This document shows, piece after piece, positions 1 to 6,506 of a stretch of DNA of 16,247 nt. Both the position numbers and the translations under genes were made by a program. The notes under the pieces are model-generated. The model was not told the origin of the DNA. It saw only the letters and a list, made by a program, of their open reading frames with translations, and searched no databases. Numbering within the stretch: position 1 is the stretch's first letter; each line of letters opens with the position of its first letter. The stretch is from Thermoplasmatota archaeon (lineage in GTDB: Archaea > Thermoplasmatota > Penumbrarchaeia > Penumbrarchaeales > Penumbrarchaeaceae): NCBI GenBank assembly GCA_016929175.1, contig JAFGJI010000068.1, forward strand, positions 1-16,247, written 5' to 3'.

Positions 1-1
1 A

Positions 2-769
2 GTGTATGTGGGTGACGAGATAGATTTAATCTTGAATGCGGATGACAACATCGGAATAGTGTCCTACTTGTGGACAGGTTCCCCCATAGACGTCAGCGGG
101 AACAGATTGTCGGGCATACTCGAGGAAGTTGGTGAGTATATAATCCATGTAATTGTGAAGGACGGGGAGGGGAATTCGAACACCACCACTTTCACTCTGA
201 CCGTTCTCCCGATTGACCATGACGATGACGGTGACGGCATCCCCGACCTTGTTGAGATAGAGTTCGGTCTGGACCCGAATGATGGGTCCGATGCAGTAGG
301 TGACCTCGACGCTGACGGGCTCTCCAATCTCAGAGAATACGAACTGGGAACTAAGATGAATGATGATGATTCGGACGGAGACGGTTTTTCGGACGGATAC
401 GAGGTCGAGAACGGTTTCGATCCCCTTGATCCATTATCGGGTAAAGATATCGAGGGACCTGAAGAGGAAGGTTCCAATTCCTGGATATGGGTAGTTGTGG
501 TCATTGTTGTGGTGCTGCTGATAGTGGCTGCGATCGTTGTGTTCCTGTTCATGGGGAAGAAGAAGGAGGAACCGGATGAAATTGTATCGGAGGAGCAGGC
601 AACCGAAACAGATCAAAAAGAAGGTGATACACCTCAATTATCCCCTCCGCCCGAAGTAAAACCTGAGCTTCCTCCGCCATCATCACAGACTCCTCAAAAA
701 CCAGAACTTCCAGCAGCTCCCGCTACGACAGGAACAATCGAGGAACATCCCAAACCACCTACCACATGA
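2..769 (+). CDS. C-terminal part of a membrane-anchored surface protein with Ig/PKD-like fold and calcium-binding repeats
   Basis: The gene is cut by the window edge; the GTG at base 2 is probably an internal valine codon, so the true start lies upstream. About 255 residues are visible. They begin with an Ig/PKD-like beta domain (about 1-70, ending in alternating Thr/Val strands). Next come three Asp-rich repeats of thrombospondin type 3/dockerin type (about 72-145, e.g. DHDDDGDGIPD and DSDGDGFSDGYE), which in known families bind calcium. A single hydrophobic helix (about 162-186, starting WIWVVVV) is followed by GKKK and then a Glu/Pro-rich tail of about 65 residues. This implies an outside N-terminal part and an inside tail. 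The layout matches the protein at 10425-12557, so both are likely cell-surface or S-layer-associated. The ligand is unknown. Confidence 0.8.
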   Translation: MYVGDEIDLILNADDNIGIVSYLWTGSPIDVSGNRLSGILEEVGEYIIHVIVKDGEGNSNTTTFTLTVLPIDHDDDGDGIPDLVEIEFGLDPNDGSDAVGDLDADGLSNLREYELGTKMNDDDSDGDGFSDGYEVENGFDPLDPLSGKDIEGPEEEGSNSWIWVVVVIVVVLLIVAAIVVFLFMGKKKEEPDEIVSEEQATETDQKEGDTPQLSPPPEVKPELPPPSSQTPQKPELPAAPATTGTIEEHPKPPTT

Positions 770-774
770 TACTG

Positions 775-794
775 TGTCGTAAGTTACTTCGACA
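775..794 (+). terminator. Possible hairpin/palindrome just after a stop codon
   Basis: TGTCG-T-AAGT-T-ACTT-CGACA starts 6 bases after the stop of the surface protein gene. It can fold as an RNA stem with one bulged T and a tiny loop. No clear T-run follows, so it may be a weak transcript end, a processing site or a DNA-binding palindrome. Confidence 0.3.
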
Positions 795-880
795 TCACCA
801 TCCCTTTGAAAGGAAGTTAGCTATAGGTCTTCACTCGTTGTTCATACGGACGTTATCATTTTCAGAAGGATTACGATAAC

Positions 881-890
881 TGTAATATAA
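881..890 (+). promoter_or_regulatory. TATA-like box for the DUF5678-like gene
   Basis: The A/T-rich element TGTAATATAA has its centre near 886, which predicts transcription starting near 912. That lies downstream of the ATG at 906 and favours the in-frame ATG at 921 or 930 as the real start. Confidence 0.45.
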
Positions 891-920
891 CCTTGAGCAA
901 TATTAATGCTCATCAAAGAG

Positions 921-1130
921 ATGTATACCATGTCCAGAAGGGAGAGATCTCACCCGAAAGAAGGGGATTGGGTGGTTTTAAAGGGAGACGATATCATCGC
1001 CTGTGATAATGATCCCAGGAGACTGATGGAGTTGATCATCAGCATCAATGATGATGAGCTATTATTGTCCAAACAGCCTTCTTCAAGTCATTGTTACTAT
1101 TATGTTCAAAAGGACCCCATCATGGTTTGA
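921..1130 (+). CDS. DUF5678-like small protein
   Basis: This small soluble protein of about 69 residues has an N-terminal basic stretch (SRRERSHPKEGD) and a core starting WVVLKGDDIIACDNDP, followed by a helix (RRLMELIISI). The Trp-x-x-x-Lys-Gly-(x)-Ile-Ala pattern followed by a helix resembles DUF5678, a short archaeal/bacterial domain of unknown function. That assignment is from memory of the family pattern. In-frame ATGs exist at 906, 921 and 930; the TATA-like box at 881-890 makes 906 unlikely, and none has a strong ribosome site. The last residues (QKDPIMV) overlap, antisense, a short remnant resembling the WlbA-like gene, so this 3' end may be recently acquired. It sits about 100 bases before vapB on the same strand but has its own promoter signal. 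No function is proposed. Confidence 0.55.
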   Translation: MYTMSRRERSHPKEGDWVVLKGDDIIACDNDPRRLMELIISINDDELLLSKQPSSSHCYYYVQKDPIMV

Positions 1131-1153
1131 CATGGACCCCTTTTCCTGAAATG
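1097..1153 (-). pseudogene. Short remnant of a second WlbA-like oxidoreductase gene
   Basis: The minus-strand reading around 1097-1153 contains GSMSNHDGVLLNII, against GSMSNHDKVLQNVI in the intact WlbA-like protein encoded at 1817-2911. Just before it, FQ-EK stands where the intact gene has YQ, which fits a 6-base in-frame insertion. Several base differences are silent in this frame (AAC/AAT, GAT/GAC), suggesting the sequence was once translated as this protein. Stop codons close the frame on both sides, so it cannot be a working gene. The alternative is a short recombination repeat or convergence. Confidence 0.35.
1110..1141 (+). repeat. Left copy of a 32-base near-direct repeat around vapBC
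   Basis: Identical to 2009-2040 at 28 of 32 positions, including an exact 16-base run (1126-1141). All four differences are transitions. It overlaps the end of the DUF5678-like gene and lies left of vapBC. Confidence 0.6.
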
Positions 1154-1188
1154 ATCATAACAGATGACCTGCAAGACCATAATCAAAA

Positions 1189-1214
1189 GAATAAAGTAAT
1201 ACAAAAAGTATTAC
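1189..1214 (+). promoter_or_regulatory. vapBC promoter with perfect inverted-repeat operator
   Basis: GTAATAC-AAAAA-GTATTAC (1196-1214) is a perfect 7-base inverted repeat ending 13 bases before the vapB ATG. The A/T-rich AATAAAG just before it (about 1189-1196) can act as TATA box, placing the start of transcription near 1217. An operator between TATA box and start is the expected place for self-repression by a VapB/VapC complex. Confidence 0.6.
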
Positions 1215-1227
1215 ATAGTGTGATCGG

Positions 1228-1440
1228 ATGGTCTACGTGACGATAAAGAGGGTCGGAAACAGTCTGGGAGTGGTACTTCCAAATGGTTTCGTGAGACAGA
1301 ACGAATTTAGCGAGAACGAGATAGTGGAGATCGAGGTGAGGAGGATGAACGAGCCATTGAAGGCCCTTTTCGGAACCCTTGAGCGAAGGAGGAGCGGTCA
1401 GGAAATAAAGGATGAGCTCAGGGAAGGGTGGGGGGAGTGA
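1228..1440 (+). CDS. vapB: AbrB/SpoVT-fold antitoxin of a VapBC-type module
   Basis: The 70-residue protein starts with a swapped-hairpin AbrB DNA-binding domain (about 1-42; motif VTIKRVGNSLGVVLP). A short charged C-terminal segment follows (FGTLERRRSGQEIKDELREGW), of the kind that in known antitoxins wraps around and blocks the partner toxin. Start ATG 1228 follows the perfect inverted repeat at 1196-1214, its likely self-regulatory operator. The stop overlaps the start of the PIN-domain gene, which implies translational coupling. Length, motif and partner all agree with archaeal AbrB-type VapB proteins, so confidence is high in the family and moderate in activity. Confidence 0.85.
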   Translation: MVYVTIKRVGNSLGVVLPNGFVRQNEFSENEIVEIEVRRMNEPLKALFGTLERRRSGQEIKDELREGWGE

Positions 1441-1805
1441 ACGCTTTCTTCTTCGATACCTATGCTCTGGTCGAGCTCTTTTACGGCAATGAGAATTATC
1501 GACCCTATCTTGAGGCAGAAGTGGTCACCACCAAGTTGAATCTCATGGAAATGCATTACCATCTCCTGAAGGAACACGGCGAAGAGGTCGCTGACAGATA
1601 TTATGATATCAACCTTCGATATGTGGTTGATATCGAAGACAACGATGTAAAGAACGGGATGAGATACAAACTCGAGCAGAGGAAGAATTGGAGCATCTCA
1701 TATGTTGATGCGGTGGGGTACGTTATATCAAAGCGTTTGAAGATCAAATTCCTGACCGGAGACAGGGCATTCGAAGGTATCCCTAACGTCGAGTACGTGA
1801 AATGA
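1437..1805 (+). CDS. vapC: PIN-domain ribonuclease toxin (VapC-type)
   Basis: The protein has 122 residues, normal for a single PIN domain. The acidic metal-binding residues expected of PIN nucleases are visible: Asp7 (FFFDTYALVEL), Glu38 (NLMEM), Asp91 (SYVDAVGY) and Asp109 (LTGDRAF). In known VapC proteins this site cuts RNA, often tRNA or rRNA; the target here is unknown. GTG at 1437 was chosen because it overlaps the antitoxin stop (GTGA) and gives the typical short N-terminus; GTG at 1428 would add three residues. The gene meets the WlbA-like gene tail to tail with only 11 bases between stops. No active-site residue appears lost, so the module is probably functional. Confidence 0.85.
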   Translation: MNAFFFDTYALVELFYGNENYRPYLEAEVVTTKLNLMEMHYHLLKEHGEEVADRYYDINLRYVVDIEDNDVKNGMRYKLEQRKNWSISYVDAVGYVISKRLKIKFLTGDRAFEGIPNVEYVK

Positions 1806-1816
1806 GAGACGCCTTT

Positions 1817-2911
1817 TCACTTCCTCGATGGGAACGGAATACTGGTCTTTATATCGAAATCAAGGTCCCTTCCAGCAAGTGGGATCTTAACCGGCCTTTT
1901 CTCGAGGGCCGAGATATGCGCCGCCTGCATGACCTCGACCGTGAGCCTTCCCTCCGCCGCCGAGACCTTCGCTTCCTTGCCGTCCCGAAGAACATCGATG
2001 ACATTCTGAAGGACCTTGTCATGATTTGACATGGACCCCTGATAGCCTCCCTTGTATGTGTTCGGGGGCCCCCCCGGAGGTATCTCCGGTCTCTCCACCT
2101 CTTCCACATTCCATTCGGAGAGTTCGTTGAGGTACTTCCCCCCGACCTTTACGGACCCCTTCGTCCCGAGCACCGTTATGGAGCCTTCGAGGTTCTTCTG
2201 GTAAGTTGCAGTCGTATAGTTCATCACGGCCATGGAGCCGTTCTCGAACAGGACCTTGATGGACCCCAGGTCCTCTGTTTCTATGTAAGGATGGTCGATG
2301 TTCGTCATTGTCGCCTCGACCGAAACGGGCCTCTTTGACAACCACAGTATCAGGTCCACGAAATGGGAGCTCTGCGTGAAGAGTGCTCCGCCATCAAGGG
2401 AAAGGGTCCCCCTCCAATCCTCATCATCGTAGTAGGACCTCCTCCTGTTCCAGAAGACATCCGATATTATGAGAAAAAGATCCCCGAGCTTTCCGGAATC
2501 AAGGACCTCTTTCAGAGCGGCGACAGGGGGATTGTAGCGGTTCTGCTTGACCAGGAAATACTTCATCCCGGTCCTTTTCTGGGTCCTTATGACATCGTCG
2601 GCCTCTTTCAGGTTGAGAGCCATGGGCTTCTCCGAGATCGCATTTTTCCCGGCCTCCATGGCCGCCACCGACATTTCAGCATGAAGACCGGAAGGGGTGC
2701 AGATGTCAACGACATCCACATCCCTATCTTTCAGGACATCCTCGAACCGTGTCGTATATGAGCAGTCTGCCTCCCTGGCTCCCTCCCGTGCCCTGGCCTC
2801 ATCGGTATCGCATACGAGGGTTATCTCTGCCCCATCAAGCTCCTTGAGGAACTTTACATGCCTGCTCCCGATGTTGCCGTAGCCCACCACTGCAAACCTT
2901 ACACTGTCCAT
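1817..2911 (-). CDS. wlbA: Gfo/Idh/MocA oxidoreductase, WlbA/WbpB-like UDP-sugar 3-dehydrogenase
   Basis: The 364-residue protein has an N-terminal Rossmann fold (GYGNIGSRH, residues 10-18), the family motif EKP (94-96, catalytic-type Lys95), and a C-terminal sugar-binding domain with His183 in the DGGALFTQSSHFVD segment. The runs KQNRYNPPV, YYDDEDWRGT and GSMSNHDKVLQNVID are what I recall for the WlbA/WbpB branch. That branch oxidises C3 of UDP-GlcNAcA (or UDP-GlcNAc) before the amino group is added. Neighbouring aminotransferase and acetyltransferase genes supply the next two steps. ATG 2911 has only a weak ribosome site (GGGAAAG). It lies 45 bases after the GT4 stop, with a T-rich box between, so it may have its own promoter. 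The exact substrate, with or without the C6 acid, cannot be read from sequence. Confidence 0.8.
   Translation of the reverse strand: MDSVRFAVVGYGNIGSRHVKFLKELDGAEITLVCDTDEARAREGAREADCSYTTRFEDVLKDRDVDVVDICTPSGLHAEMSVAAMEAGKNAISEKPMALNLKEADDVIRTQKRTGMKYFLVKQNRYNPPVAALKEVLDSGKLGDLFLIISDVFWNRRRSYYDDEDWRGTLSLDGGALFTQSSHFVDLILWLSKRPVSVEATMTNIDHPYIETEDLGSIKVLFENGSMAVMNYTTATYQKNLEGSITVLGTKGSVKVGGKYLNELSEWNVEEVERPEIPPGGPPNTYKGGYQGSMSNHDKVLQNVIDVLRDGKEAKVSAAEGRLTVEVMQAAHISALEKRPVKIPLAGRDLDFDIKTSIPFPSRK
2009..2040 (+). repeat. Right copy of the near-direct repeat, inside the WlbA-like gene
   Basis: Matches 1110-1141 at 28 of 32 bases. On the minus strand it encodes the conserved GSMSNHDKVLQN segment, so this copy is held by protein function and is probably the older one. 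Confidence 0.6.
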
Positions 2912-2942
2912 GTTCTTTCCCGTGGGTTGAAGGATGGCGCTG

Positions 2943-2952
2943 TATAAAAAAA
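2943..2952 (-). promoter_or_regulatory. T-run with TATA-like box between GT4 and WlbA-like genes
   Basis: On the minus strand the GT4 stop is followed within a few bases by TTTTTTTATA. The seven Ts could end transcription of the upstream genes. The same TTTTATA could be a TATA box giving a start near 2921, about 10 bases before the ATG at 2911. Confidence 0.4.
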
Positions 2953-2956
2953 CATT

Positions 2957-4126
2957 CTATGAATACAGGCTCAGGAGCTTTATCGCCTCGACCTCGACCG
3001 AAAGCTCCTCCTGCACCCCCTTCCTTCCCCTTGCACCCATCTCCTTCCTTTTTACGGGATCATCGAGGAGCTCCGTAATGGTCCCTGCTATGCCATCAGG
3101 TTCCTGCTTCACATACACCCCGTTGTCCCATTTCAGAAGGTCCTTCATGTTGGGCTCATCGAAAAGTACAAGAGGGAGCCGGCATCCCATGGCCTCCCTG
3201 ATGGTTATGGAAGCTTTTCCCCAGAGACCCAGGTCCGCGGCGCAGTAGAGGTCTGCCAGTTCCTCCGATCTCTTGAATCCAAGGAACCGAACCCTCGGTC
3301 CTGCCTTCTTCCTGAGCATACCCAGATACTTGTCGTCCCCCTGACCGACTATGATGAAGGTGATGTCGTGCCGGTCCATCAGGTTGACGGCCCCGATGAA
3401 ATGTTCGATCTTCTTTGCACTGTCCAGCCTCCCCGCCGTTATCAGCAGGTGCTCATCCTTTTCGATACCCAGTTCCTTCCGGGTCCGCTCCCTGGCGTCC
3501 TTCCTGAAGGAGAACCTCCGATGATCGACACCAAGCGGGATCAGATGCGCCCTGTCGTAATGGTAGAAGTCCTTCAGGAAATCCACTGTTTCCTCGCAGA
3601 TGGCAACGACCTCGTCAGCTTTCCTGAGAGATCTCCTGGCGATGGGGGCCCTCAGCAGCCTGTATTCCATGTCCAGGAGAAAATTCCGAAATGTCCTGGC
3701 CTGATCATAAGTTGTCGAATAACCGTGCTCGTCGACTATCAGTTTGTATCCAAGCTTCCCCTTTGCCTTCGAAGCGCACCGGGTCCCCCATGTCCAGAGA
3801 TTATGGGCATGTACAACCTCAGGTCTTATCCTGGCAAGTTCTTCCTCTATACCTTTGTATACTATCATATCGTAGAGTATCTCGAAGGATGTCCTGAGTC
3901 GATGTACCGTGAATCCCTCCATTCTCTCGACACCGACGGGACGTTTCCGGTCCTTGTAGGGGGAACCGATGTCCGAGAGCATCTTATCAACGTTCTTGAA
4001 GGGGAATATCCGGTCCGACGTTATCACGTGGACCTCGTGTCCAAGGGCGGCCTGCTCCCTTGCCGAGAAGTACTCCTCGTACCCGAACTCGGGCTGGAAA
4101 TACGATACCACATGTGCGATCCTCAA
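2957..4126 (-). CDS. Family 4 (GT-B) glycosyltransferase
   Basis: About 389 residues with a GT-B fold: an N-terminal acceptor domain starting RIAHVVSYFQPEFGYEEY, an ExVH-type segment (PEVVHAHNLW), and a C-terminal nucleotide-sugar domain with AGRLDSAKKIEHFI, FIIVGQGDD, VRFLGF and IREAMGCRLPLV. Such enzymes move a sugar from a nucleotide donor to a growing glycan at the inner membrane face. The first Glu of the usual E-x7-E donor motif is replaced (GKASITIRE), which is odd for GT4. TTG 4126 was chosen because GAGAGGTG sits about 6 bases ahead of it and gives MRIAHV; GTG 4135 would add three residues but overlaps the ribosome site. The gene starts just after the aminotransferase stop, so the two are one operon. 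Confidence 0.8.
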   Translation of the reverse strand: MRIAHVVSYFQPEFGYEEYFSAREQAALGHEVHVITSDRIFPFKNVDKMLSDIGSPYKDRKRPVGVERMEGFTVHRLRTSFEILYDMIVYKGIEEELARIRPEVVHAHNLWTWGTRCASKAKGKLGYKLIVDEHGYSTTYDQARTFRNFLLDMEYRLLRAPIARRSLRKADEVVAICEETVDFLKDFYHYDRAHLIPLGVDHRRFSFRKDARERTRKELGIEKDEHLLITAGRLDSAKKIEHFIGAVNLMDRHDITFIIVGQGDDKYLGMLRKKAGPRVRFLGFKRSEELADLYCAADLGLWGKASITIREAMGCRLPLVLFDEPNMKDLLKWDNGVYVKQEPDGIAGTITELLDDPVKRKEMGARGRKGVQEELSVEVEAIKLLSLYS

Positions 4127-4138
4127 CAGCCACACCTC

Positions 4139-5221
4139 TCAGGGTTTGAAACCCTTTACTGACATGATAATGTGCTTGAGTTCCTCTTCGGAGAGCAGAG
4201 GATGCATCGGCAGGGATAGTATCTCGCCAACGATCCTCTCGGTGACCGGAAGCTTTGGGGCTTCCCTGAAATATGGCATCCTGTGGGCCGGTATCGGATA
4301 ATGGACACCCGTGGAGATGCCGCTGGACGATAGGTGCCTGGCCAGTCCGTCCCTGTCGGAGAGCCTTACGACATAGAGATAGTAGACATGGCGGGCCCAT
4401 TCTTTCTCGACAGGGGTGGTCAGCCATTCAATGCCCTCCAGTTCCTCGTTGTATATCCGGGCGATCTCCCTTCTCCTCTCGATCCATCCGTTCATGTGCT
4501 TCAGCTGCACCAGGCCCACTGCGGCCTGTATCTCCGGAAGCCTGAAGTTGAATCCCGGCATTGATGAGACATCCCTCTCGCCTTCATACCGGCCGTGGTT
4601 CCTCAAAGCTTTCAGGACCCCGGCAAGTTCCCCGTCCCCGCAAGTGATCATACCACCTTCTCCTGCAACGGTCACGACCTTGGACGGGAAGAAGGAATAG
4701 CATGTCATGTCGCCGATCGCCCCCACATCCGCGCCCCTGAACCTTGCACCGTGGGCCTGTGCGGCATCTCCTATTAGGGCGATCTCCTTTTCAACCGCGA
4801 GCTCCTCCAGGATATCCATACGGGCAGGATGTCCGTAGATGTGGACCGGCAGTATGGCAGCCGTCCTTTCATTGATCGCATCCCTTGCAGTCTCGACATC
4901 AATGGTGAACGTTTCCGGGTCGATATCCACGAACCTCGGAACGGCCCCGAAATGATGGAACCCGTTGATGGTCGCTATGAACGTGTGGGAGGGCACTATG
5001 ACCTCGTCACCCTTGCCGATGCCGAGAGCCCTGAATGCAAGCATGAGGGCGGTCGATCCGGAAGAGCAGCTTACCGAGAACGGTGCGCCTATAAGTTCGG
5101 AGAACATGGTTTCGAGCTCATCCGCCCTGGGTCCCTTCACGTAACGCCCGCTCTCGAGGACCTCGATGACCGCCTGCCTGGTCTCGTCGTCCACGAACAT
5201 CCTGTTCAACGGCACATTCAT
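4139..5221 (-). CDS. wlbC: DegT/DnrJ/EryC1 sugar aminotransferase, WlbC/WbpE-like
   Basis: The 360-residue PLP-dependent aminotransferase has fold type I signatures: phosphate-binding SSGSTAL, Asp152 with His157 in GDAAQAHGA, and the Schiff-base lysine Lys181 in YSFFPSK. EGGMITC, RNHGR and FNFRLPEIQAAVG follow, and the C-terminal segment HYPIPAHRMPYF shapes the active site. The family adds an amino group to keto-sugars bound to UDP or dTDP. Next to the WlbA-like dehydrogenase and WlbB-like acetyltransferase, the 3-keto sugar is the likely substrate, with glutamate as likely donor. ATG 5221 was chosen because it overlaps the HAD stop as ATGA and lies about 10 bases after GGGAGG; ATG 5230 sits on top of that ribosome site. 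Translation is therefore probably coupled to the HAD gene. Confidence 0.85.
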   Translation of the reverse strand: MNVPLNRMFVDDETRQAVIEVLESGRYVKGPRADELETMFSELIGAPFSVSCSSGSTALMLAFRALGIGKGDEVIVPSHTFIATINGFHHFGAVPRFVDIDPETFTIDVETARDAINERTAAILPVHIYGHPARMDILEELAVEKEIALIGDAAQAHGARFRGADVGAIGDMTCYSFFPSKVVTVAGEGGMITCGDGELAGVLKALRNHGRYEGERDVSSMPGFNFRLPEIQAAVGLVQLKHMNGWIERRREIARIYNEELEGIEWLTTPVEKEWARHVYYLYVVRLSDRDGLARHLSSSGISTGVHYPIPAHRMPYFREAPKLPVTERIVGEILSLPMHPLLSEEELKHIIMSVKGFKP

Positions 5222-5784
5222 TCGAACCATTCCTCCCTGATATCATCCACATGCACGAAGATGACGCCCGCAGTCTCCGCGCACCTTCTATCGATATCGG
5301 AATTACCTATAAAAACAGCTTCCCCGGGCACCTTCCCGTGTGCTCTCAATATCAGTTCGACCCCCTGCGGGTCCGGTTTGGCCCTTTCAACGTTGTCTAT
5401 TCCCAGGATCGGGAATAGACCCCAATGACCAAGGACCTTCTCGAGCGTGTTGCTCGTGTTGAGGGACAGTACCGCAGCCGGTTTTCCCCGGGCCAGCCTC
5501 CACCGTACAGCTTTGACACCCTGTGATATCATCGTGATATTGCTAAGCCCTTCCTCCTCCATCTCTGCCTGGGCCTCGACCAGCCTCTCCTTGGCACGGT
5601 AGACCTGCTCCGACCACCTGTAGGCTTCCACAAGGGAGCCGAACATCCCTATGTGGCCGTATTCCCTGGAGATCCAGGACAGCCTCTCGTAAACCCTTGC
5701 CCAGTCCACGTTCAAACGGAACAGCGTCCCGTCGAGATCGAATATGGCAACAACTGCTTCCTTCACAAGTTTCTCAGGTCCCAT
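5218..5784 (-). CDS. HAD-superfamily phosphatase in the glycan cluster
   Basis: The 188-residue HAD hydrolase shows all four motifs: nucleophile Asp16 and Asp18 in FDLDGTLF, Ser/Thr in VLSLNTS, Lys in RAKPDPQG, and acidic FIGNSDIDRRC. A helical cap (about 25-95) lies between motifs I and II. This is the pattern of phosphoglycolate-phosphatase-like enzymes acting on small phosphates; the substrate is unknown. ATG 5784 follows GGGAGGCGGT, a strong ribosome site; a longer reading frame runs back into the acetyltransferase gene but has no family match there. The gene is 10 bases after the acetyltransferase stop and overlaps the aminotransferase start by 4 bases, so it belongs to the sugar operon. 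It may dephosphorylate a sugar intermediate or a lipid carrier product, which is inference only. Confidence 0.75.
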   Translation of the reverse strand: MGPEKLVKEAVVAIFDLDGTLFRLNVDWARVYERLSWISREYGHIGMFGSLVEAYRWSEQVYRAKERLVEAQAEMEEEGLSNITMISQGVKAVRWRLARGKPAAVLSLNTSNTLEKVLGHWGLFPILGIDNVERAKPDPQGVELILRAHGKVPGEAVFIGNSDIDRRCAETAGVIFVHVDDIREEWFE

Positions 5785-5794
5785 ACCGCCTCCC

Positions 5795-6490
5795 TCATAT
5801 CTCCTTGAGGACCCCGGAGCTCTCCCGGTACTTCTTATCGCAGTCGCCGCAGTAATGCTCCTTCCCCAACGGTTTAAGCGGCAGCCCGCAGGAACAGACC
5901 CATCCGATCTTTCTGGCAGGGCTCCCGAGGTACAATCCCTGCGGGATCGTGTCCCTGACGACAAGGGCTCCTGCTCCGATAAGACCACCCGGCCCTATAT
6001 GGACGCCGGGGAGTATGGTCGAGTTCGCTCCGACCCTGGCATTCCTTCCGATGGTGGGGCCGTCCAGGGTGGATTTGGCAAGTCTGGTCTTTGGATACCT
6101 CGAATTGGTAAGGACCACGTTCGGACCGAGCCAGCACCCTTCCTCCAGCACCGAGTACTCGGGCACGAATACCTGGGAATGTATCCTTACACCATTTTCT
6201 ATCTTCACATGGTGCTCGATCACGGACAGGGTGCCGATGCTCACATCGTTCCCGATATCGTTGAATTCCCGGATATTGACCTTGTTTCCGGTCTCAAGAT
6301 CGTTCCCGATGGTATTTCCCGCATAGATCACGGTATGCGACCTTATCAGGGCCCGGTCCCCGATGACCGTTTCCGGATACGGTTCGTCCCCTCTGACCGG
6401 AGCCCCGATCACCGCGAAATCCTCGACGATACATTCCAGGCCCATTCTAACATGATCATGGACCAGGGCTGTCCTGCTGATCTTCTTCAT
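5795..6490 (-). CDS. wlbB: Left-handed beta-helix acetyltransferase, WlbB/WbpD-like, with C-terminal zinc ribbon
   Basis: The 231-residue protein consists mostly of hexapeptide repeats (I-G-x-x and V/I-x-I-G turns, about 25-185). HHVKIENGVRIHSQVFVP followed by EYSVLEEGCWLGPN is the pattern I recall for WlbB/WbpD enzymes, which N-acetylate the 3-amino group of UDP-2-acetamido-3-amino sugars using acetyl-CoA. After the coil a short tail carries Cys199, Cys201, Cys214 and Cys217 (CSCG and CGDC), a likely zinc ribbon. ATG 6490 lies 6 bases after GGGAGGC. The gene starts 17 bases after the glycosyltransferase stop and ends 10 bases before the HAD start, so it is co-transcribed. Proteins of this fold normally form trimers. 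Confidence 0.85.
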   Translation of the reverse strand: MKKISRTALVHDHVRMGLECIVEDFAVIGAPVRGDEPYPETVIGDRALIRSHTVIYAGNTIGNDLETGNKVNIREFNDIGNDVSIGTLSVIEHHVKIENGVRIHSQVFVPEYSVLEEGCWLGPNVVLTNSRYPKTRLAKSTLDGPTIGRNARVGANSTILPGVHIGPGGLIGAGALVVRDTIPQGLYLGSPARKIGWVCSCGLPLKPLGKEHYCGDCDKKYRESSGVLKEI

Positions 6491-6506
6491 GTTCTGCCTC
6501 CCTTTT

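Noticed and set aside
1196..1214. The inverted repeat before vapB read as a transcription terminator
   Set aside because: It has no T-run after it and lies 13 bases before a start codon, so an operator is the better reading.
1802..2029. Plus-strand frame starting at the vapC stop as a possible third toxin-antitoxin gene
   Set aside because: Its ATG overlaps the vapC stop attractively, but the frame is antisense to the conserved C-terminus of the WlbA-like gene and its Arg-rich product resembles no family.
3368..4162. Plus-strand open frame (264 codons) opposite the GT4 gene
   Set aside because: Antisense to an intact glycosyltransferase, with no motif of its own.
5785..5988. N-terminal extension of the HAD protein
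   Set aside because: The added residues overlap the acetyltransferase C-terminus and are Arg/Ser/Gly-rich. The ATG at 5784 has a strong ribosome site and precedes the HAD fold directly.
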